This document shows positions 59,427 to 64,000 of a DNA stretch of 64,000 bases, one piece after another. The stretch spans positions 1,054,001 through 1,118,000 of the forward strand of contig OZ218960.1 in assembly GCA_965112735.1 (NCBI GenBank), given 5' to 3'. The DNA comes from Phaeosaccion multiseriatum (lineage: Eukaryota; Ochrophyta, other classes). Below the pieces are notes generated by a model. It made no database searches and was not told the origin of the DNA. It was given only the letters and a program-made list of their open reading frames with translations. Made by a program: the position numbers and the translations under genes. The stretch's first letter is position 1, and each line of letters opens with the position of its first letter.

Positions 59427-59815
59427 GTGGGCTACTTGATCATTGCAAAGTTGGGCTACTGTTTGGGCTACTTGATCACTGCAAAGTTGGGCTACTGTTT
59501 GGGCTACTTGATCATTGCAAAGTTGGGCTACTGTTTGGGCTACTTGATCATTGGAAAGTTGGGCTACTGTTTGGGCTACTTGATCATTGCAAAGTTGGGC
59601 TACGGTGTGGGCTACTTGATCATTGCAAAGTTGGGCTACTGTTTGGGCTACTTGATCATTGCAAAGTTGGGCTACTGTTTGGGCTACTTGATCATTGCAA
59701 AGTTGGGCTACTGTTTGGGCTACTTGATCATTGGAAAGTTGGGCTACTGTTTGGGCTACTTGATCATTGCAAAGTTGGGCTACTGTTTGGGCTACTTGAT
59801 CATTGCGAAGTTGGG
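59427..59815. repeat. 36-bp tandem, about 11 copies
   Basis: Unit ttgggctactgtttgggcta followed by cttgatcattgcaaag. Direct head-to-tail copies without spacers. An ATG at 59388 opens a 143-codon frame with a 12-residue period (GYCLGYLIIAKL). Two frames are open, so coding is unproven. Confidence 0.95.
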
Positions 59816-59945
59816 GTAGGGGGTGGGGTTGTTTGGGCTACTTGGTCATTGCGAAGTCTCACATGTGGCATGTAACCTCACGCACTCATTTTGATGAATG
59901 CAGCATGCCTAGTGCTTTGCCTCCCGTTGTGTTGTGGATGAGGAC

Positions 59946-59949
<4 letters not shown>

Positions 59950-59988
<39 letters not shown>

Positions 59989-60196
59989 CTGTGTGTGTGT
60001 GCCTGTGTGTGTGTGCCTGTGTGTGTGCCTGTGTGGGTGTGTGTGTGCGTGTGTGTGTGCCTGTGTGTGTGTATGTATGTGTGTGTATGTGCATGTGTAT
60101 GTGTGTGTGTATGTGTGTATGTGCATGTGTATGTGTCTGTCTGCATGTGTGTGTATGTGTGTGTGCGTGTGTGTGTGTCTGTGTGCGTGTGATCAT
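59950..60196. repeat. (GT)n-rich tract near the G11 3' end
   Basis: Interrupted GT repeat with TGCC and TATG interruptions in the spacer downstream of G11. Confidence 0.9.
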
Positions 60197-60436
60197 CTGT
60201 CACGCTTGCTTACGTAATATTCCTTAAACAGCAAAGAGTTTCCCCTCTCTATCACTAGTGTGGCCACGGCTACTCGGCCTTTTACTGCTGCTACTGCTGG
60301 TGCTGCTAGCCGCTGCTGGTGGTGCTGCTACTGTTGGTGGTGGTGTTGCTACTGCTGCTGGTGCTGCTGCTAGCTGCTGGTGCTGCTGCTACAGTTGGTG
60401 GTGGTGCTGCGATGATGGCTACTCCTACTCGTCCTT

Positions 60437-60761
60437 CTACTGCTGGTGGCCCACCGTTATCTTCCCTCCCGTCACATTGATACCCCCATACCGCCCTCCT
60501 CCTCCTCCTCCTCCTCCTCCTCCTCCTGTTCCCGGTGGGCCCATCACCGGCACTGCCTGCACAGGAGCTGTGCTCCCTCCTGCCCTCTCCTGTCCCCTCC
60601 TCCCCTCCAAGATACCAGCAGTGCGCACATGCATGCTCTTTCCCTCCTTGTCCTGCTGCTGCTGTTGCTGCTGTTGTATCACCAACTGGTCCTTCTGCCC
60701 ACCCCCGCGATTGCCACCGTTCCCAGGACTCGGCCCCCGATGCCCTTCCCCCTGATGCTGA

Positions 60762-60796
<35 letters not shown>

Positions 60797-61709
60797 TTCG
60801 CGCCCAACAGACGTGTGGACTCTACTAGCACCACCCAAGCTCCCCCCCGACGAGGTTTTGTACAAGCGAGAGCCCGCCGGGGCAACCTTGGCTGCGGTGA
60901 TGGGCACAAGGCGTGCATAACGCGACACCTCTCTACTCGCCACCAACCCCCCCCCGTAGCCTCCTCCTCCTCCTCCTCCTCCTCCTCCTCCTCCTCCCAT
61001 ATCATCATACCACTCGGCCTCTGTATTCTCCCCCTGCCCTCCGGCATTGCCCCGTCGACGCAGCTTGGTCGGAGAAAGCGACTGATGAAAGAGCTTTCCA
61101 CGCATGGCCTGAGCAGTCTGCATCCTTCTGTTGGTGCTACCCGCCGTCCCTCCTCCTCCTCCTCCTCCTCCTCCTCCTCCTCCTCCTCCTCCTCCTCCTC
61201 CTGCTGGTCCTCCGGGTCTCTCCGCCGCCGCCGCTGCCTCCGCCGCCGCTGCTTTGGCCGCGAGGGCATAAGCTTCCTTGGGGCCTCCTCCTCCGTGGCT
61301 ATCAGTCCTTGGTGGAGAAGGAGGGAAGCTCTCTGCTAGATTGTGACGCAAGCCCCCCCCCCCTCCTCCTCCTCCTCCTCCTCCTCCTTCCATGTCTTCA
61401 TCTGCATCGTCATAGTCGCCATCTGCAGCAGGTCCCCCACCGAGAGACATACGTAAGGGGGTCACAACCGCCTGGGTCTGTCCGGTGCCTCTTGTGCTTG
61501 AGATGGGCATCCCTCCGGAGGGCATCGGGCTCAGCATGCGGTCGCCTGCGGAGTACAGTCCATTGCCTGCACATCGAAGAGCAAGCAGTGGGTAGGTGGG
61601 TAGGTGCGTGGGTGCGTGGGTGGGTGGGTGGGTGAGTGGGTGGGTGGTGGTTAGCTGGTTGGTTGGTCGGTCTGTCTATCCGTCCGTCCGTCCGTCTGTC
61701 TGTCTGTCA

Positions 61710-61743
<34 letters not shown>

Positions 61744-63826
61744 GTGTCTGTGTGTCTGTGTGTCTGTGTGTCTGTGTATGTGTTTGTGTGTCTTTCTGAC
61801 TGCCAGTCTGTCTGTCTGTCTGGCTGGCTGGCTCGCCATCTATATATCTGTCTCTCTCCCTGTGCCCATCTGTCGATCTCTCTAGCTGTCTGTCTCTTTC
61901 TCTCTGTCCCTCTGCCTCTCTGTTTCTCTGTGTCTCTCCCTCTGCCTGCCTACCTGCCTACCTGCCTGCCTGCCCATATGCCTGCCCCATGTACGCACCC
62001 ACGCGCCTTCCTACCCATACAGTTTCCCACCCACTCTCTTCCCCTCCTCGCCCTCACTCCCTTCCCCTCACACCCCCCTCCCCCACCCTGCCCACTCACT
62101 CTCCTCCCCCCTCACTCCCTTCCTCTCACACCCTGCCTGCCCTCCCCCTTCCCTTCACTCCCTCCCCCCTCACACACCCCCCACAGCGCTCACCCCCAAT
62201 GGAAGAGGCAGGATTCCAAGTGGTCCCTCCAATCTGTGCGTCGTAGTCTGAGAGAGTGGAGAACCCCTCAGAGGAGGGGAGGGTTGCGGTCAAGCTGTGG
62301 TCCAGACCACCGCCATTGCCACTGCCTCCTCTGGAGAGGGTGGTGGCGGGTGACATCAACCGCCTGGAGGGAGATGCACCACCCGCCATGCCGGTGTTGA
62401 CTGCTTGGTGGTACGGTGTGTGGGTGTGTGGGTGTGTGGGTGTGTGGGTGGCGGTGTGGGGAGCGATGCGGTGGTGGGTGGGTGGGGGTCGGGTAGGGGG
62501 AGAGAAAGGAGAAGAGAGGAGGAGAGGAGGGAGGAGGTGGGGAGGGGAGGGGAGGGGGATGAGGAGGAGGACACAGGAGGACGGCTAACCCATACATCGG
62601 CCCATACAGCCCTACCCACCCACCCACCCACCCACCCACCCACCCTTCCTGCCTCCGTCCTTCGTGACTTACGCACACCCCCATATGCTTCTTTACTGAC
62701 TTACTCACCCCCGACTCCGAAGGGCCTGTTGCAGGAGAGGCACTTGGAGGACAAGAGCATCTTGCCATCGCCGCTGTTCATTGCTTGCATGAGGGTTTGA
62801 ATACGTGTCTGTTCCAGTTGGTAGCGAAGCTTTTGGATCTCCGCCTCTATGAGTTGTCATTTGTGAGAAGGTGGGAAGTAAGCACATGGCCATTCCGGTC
62901 TCTTCCTACCCTGGCCCTCACTCACTCACTCACACACACACACGCACGTGTACGCACTCACTCACTCACACTCACTCACTCACATACTCATACTCATTCA
63001 CTCACGCACTCACACACGCACGCACGTACGCCCTCCTTCACTCACTCACGCACGCACTCACTTATTACTCACTCACTGAATCGCGTCACCTCACTTCACT
63101 TGACTGCACTCACTCACTCACCCCTGGGCTTGCTGGTCTGCACATGCGTGGCCAGCGTGCTGATTCGCTTATGCTGGGCGGTGGCAGCTTGACCCAACCG
63201 GACCTTTTGTCGGAGGATGGCAGTGGATGGGAAGGGAGGAATGGCAGTGGATGGGAAGGGAGGGGTGTAAAGGTGTACCCCTACCGCTGTGTCACCACCT
63301 TGCTGCTTGCTACTGCTGCTGCCTCCCGCATGCCTGTGCCTGCCCCTGCCCATATGCCTGCTCCTCCTTACCTCCATCTCCTCGAGGACGTCGTCGATTT
63401 TCTTGACGCTCGCCTTGCTCGTGAGCTCCCGACGCACCATCTCGAAGGTGGACTGAGGGAGAGAGTGAGATGGAGATGAAGGGTCAACAAAGAGGGAGGG
63501 GAAGAGTGTGTGTGTGTGTGGGTGTGGGTGTGGGTGGGTGGGTGGGTGTGCGTATGTGTGTGTGTATGTGTGTGTTGTGTGTGTGTGTGACAGAGAGAGA
63601 GGAGGGGGGGGGGGGGGGGTGAGTGTGATGGCGTATAAGGGATTTTACTGACTTGAAGGAATCAACCGAACAATAACGTGTGTGGGTATGTGAGTATGAG
63701 GAGGATAAAGAGAAGGGAGAGAGAGAGAGTATGATGAAGAGTCACAGCAGTGGAGAGGCGGACAGGGAGAGTGAAAGAGAGAGAGAGAGTGACGGACAGA
63801 GAGAGAGAAAAGAGAGAGAGAAGAGG

Positions 63827-63890
<64 letters not shown>

Positions 63891-64000
63891 AGAGGGAGAG
63901 AGAAAGAGAGAAAGAGAGAGAGATAGAGCCAGAGGGAGAGACAGACCGAAAGAGGCCGAAAGAGGAGAGTCAGCGGCACCCTCACCTGCAGGCTCGCCAC
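60437..64000 (-). CDS. G11: QRICH2/DUF4795-like coiled-coil protein (5' end outside window)
   Basis: Exons in the window: 64000-63986 (partial), 63452-63372, 63203-63122, 62846-62709, 62400-62194, 61566-60437; phases agree; 550 aa seen. The N-terminal part is helical coiled coil (FEMVRRELTSKASVKKIDDV, LEEMEVRLGQAATAQHKRIS, EAEIQKLRYQLEQTRIQTLM). A Cys pair follows, SSKCLSCNRPFG, which matches the C-x-S/D-C-x-R-P pattern at the end of DUF4795 in QRICH2, a sperm-flagellum protein. The C-terminal half is low complexity, with Gly runs, a Gln run containing QLVIQ, and basic LSPTKLRRRG. A flagellar or axonemal role is inferred only from the family. Start not visible. Confidence 0.7.
61596..62190. 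repeat. GGTG, (CTGT)n and CCT-rich tracts in a G11 intron
   Basis: GGTG repeats (61590-61650), (CTGT)n (61690-61760) and pyrimidine-rich sequence between the exons ending at 62194 and starting at 61566. Confidence 0.8.
62890..63120. repeat. (CACT)n-type array at a G11 donor
   Basis: In sense the donor gtgagtgagtgagtg after 63122 grades into GTGA/GTGT repeats. Confidence 0.85.
63505..63965. repeat. (GT)n and (GA)n tracts in the first visible G11 intron
   Basis: (GT)n at 63506-63590, a poly-G run near 63605-63618, and GA repeats at 63715-63945 that are CT-rich in sense after donor gtgaggg. Confidence 0.85.

Noticed and set aside
59427-59815. Possible CRISPR array (36-bp direct repeats)
   Set aside because: Copies are head-to-tail with no unique spacers, and the sequence is eukaryotic.

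Overview
This is nuclear DNA of a eukaryote. Coding sequence is split into many short exons with GT-AG introns (two GC-AG candidates), and introns and spacers are full of microsatellites and minisatellites. One gene (26756-27903) starts with a signal peptide ending in an ASAFAP-type motif followed by a plastid-transit-like stretch. That is the bipartite leader of algae with a complex red-derived plastid, so an alga such as a stramenopile or chromerid is likely. A flagellar-type protein and a TMC-type channel protein fit a motile or once-motile protist lineage. I cannot name the species.

I built eleven gene models by joining exons whose splice signals and reading phases agree. From left to right: G1 (-) secreted FN3-repeat glycoprotein, 3' end off the window; G2 (+) unknown multi-pass membrane protein; G3 (-) TMC-like channel protein, 19 exons; G4 (+) plastid-targeted DUF3783-like protein; G5 (-) small Gly/Cys-rich protein; G6 (+) unknown membrane-anchored protein; G7 (-) unknown multi-pass protein; G8 (+) DNAJC2/zuotin co-chaperone; G9 (-) WRN-type 3'-5' exonuclease with a helix-turn-helix; G10 (+) PX-DUSP-IQ-PDZ-PH multidomain protein; G11 (-) QRICH2/DUF4795-like coiled-coil protein, 5' end off the window. 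The genes alternate strictly in strand, giving five head-to-head pairs with start-to-start gaps of about 100-400 bp and five tail-to-tail pairs.

The genes do not form one pathway. The most striking content is in the introns. Simple repeats often begin exactly at the 5' splice donor and look like expanded donor sequence: (GT)n, (GTAT)n, (GTGA)n, (GTCA)n. Pyrimidine repeats such as (CT)n, (CCT)n and (CCCT)n precede acceptors. One intron has about 24 copies of an 11-bp unit carrying CTGAC, a branch-point-like pentamer, directly before the acceptor. Many introns are G/A-rich after the donor and C/T-rich before the acceptor on the sense strand, so the two halves could pair. A 12-mer, TTGGTGATACAG, recurs well above chance in introns, at an acceptor, between genes and inside glutamine or alanine tracts of two unrelated proteins.

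All exon boundaries are manual predictions without transcript data.
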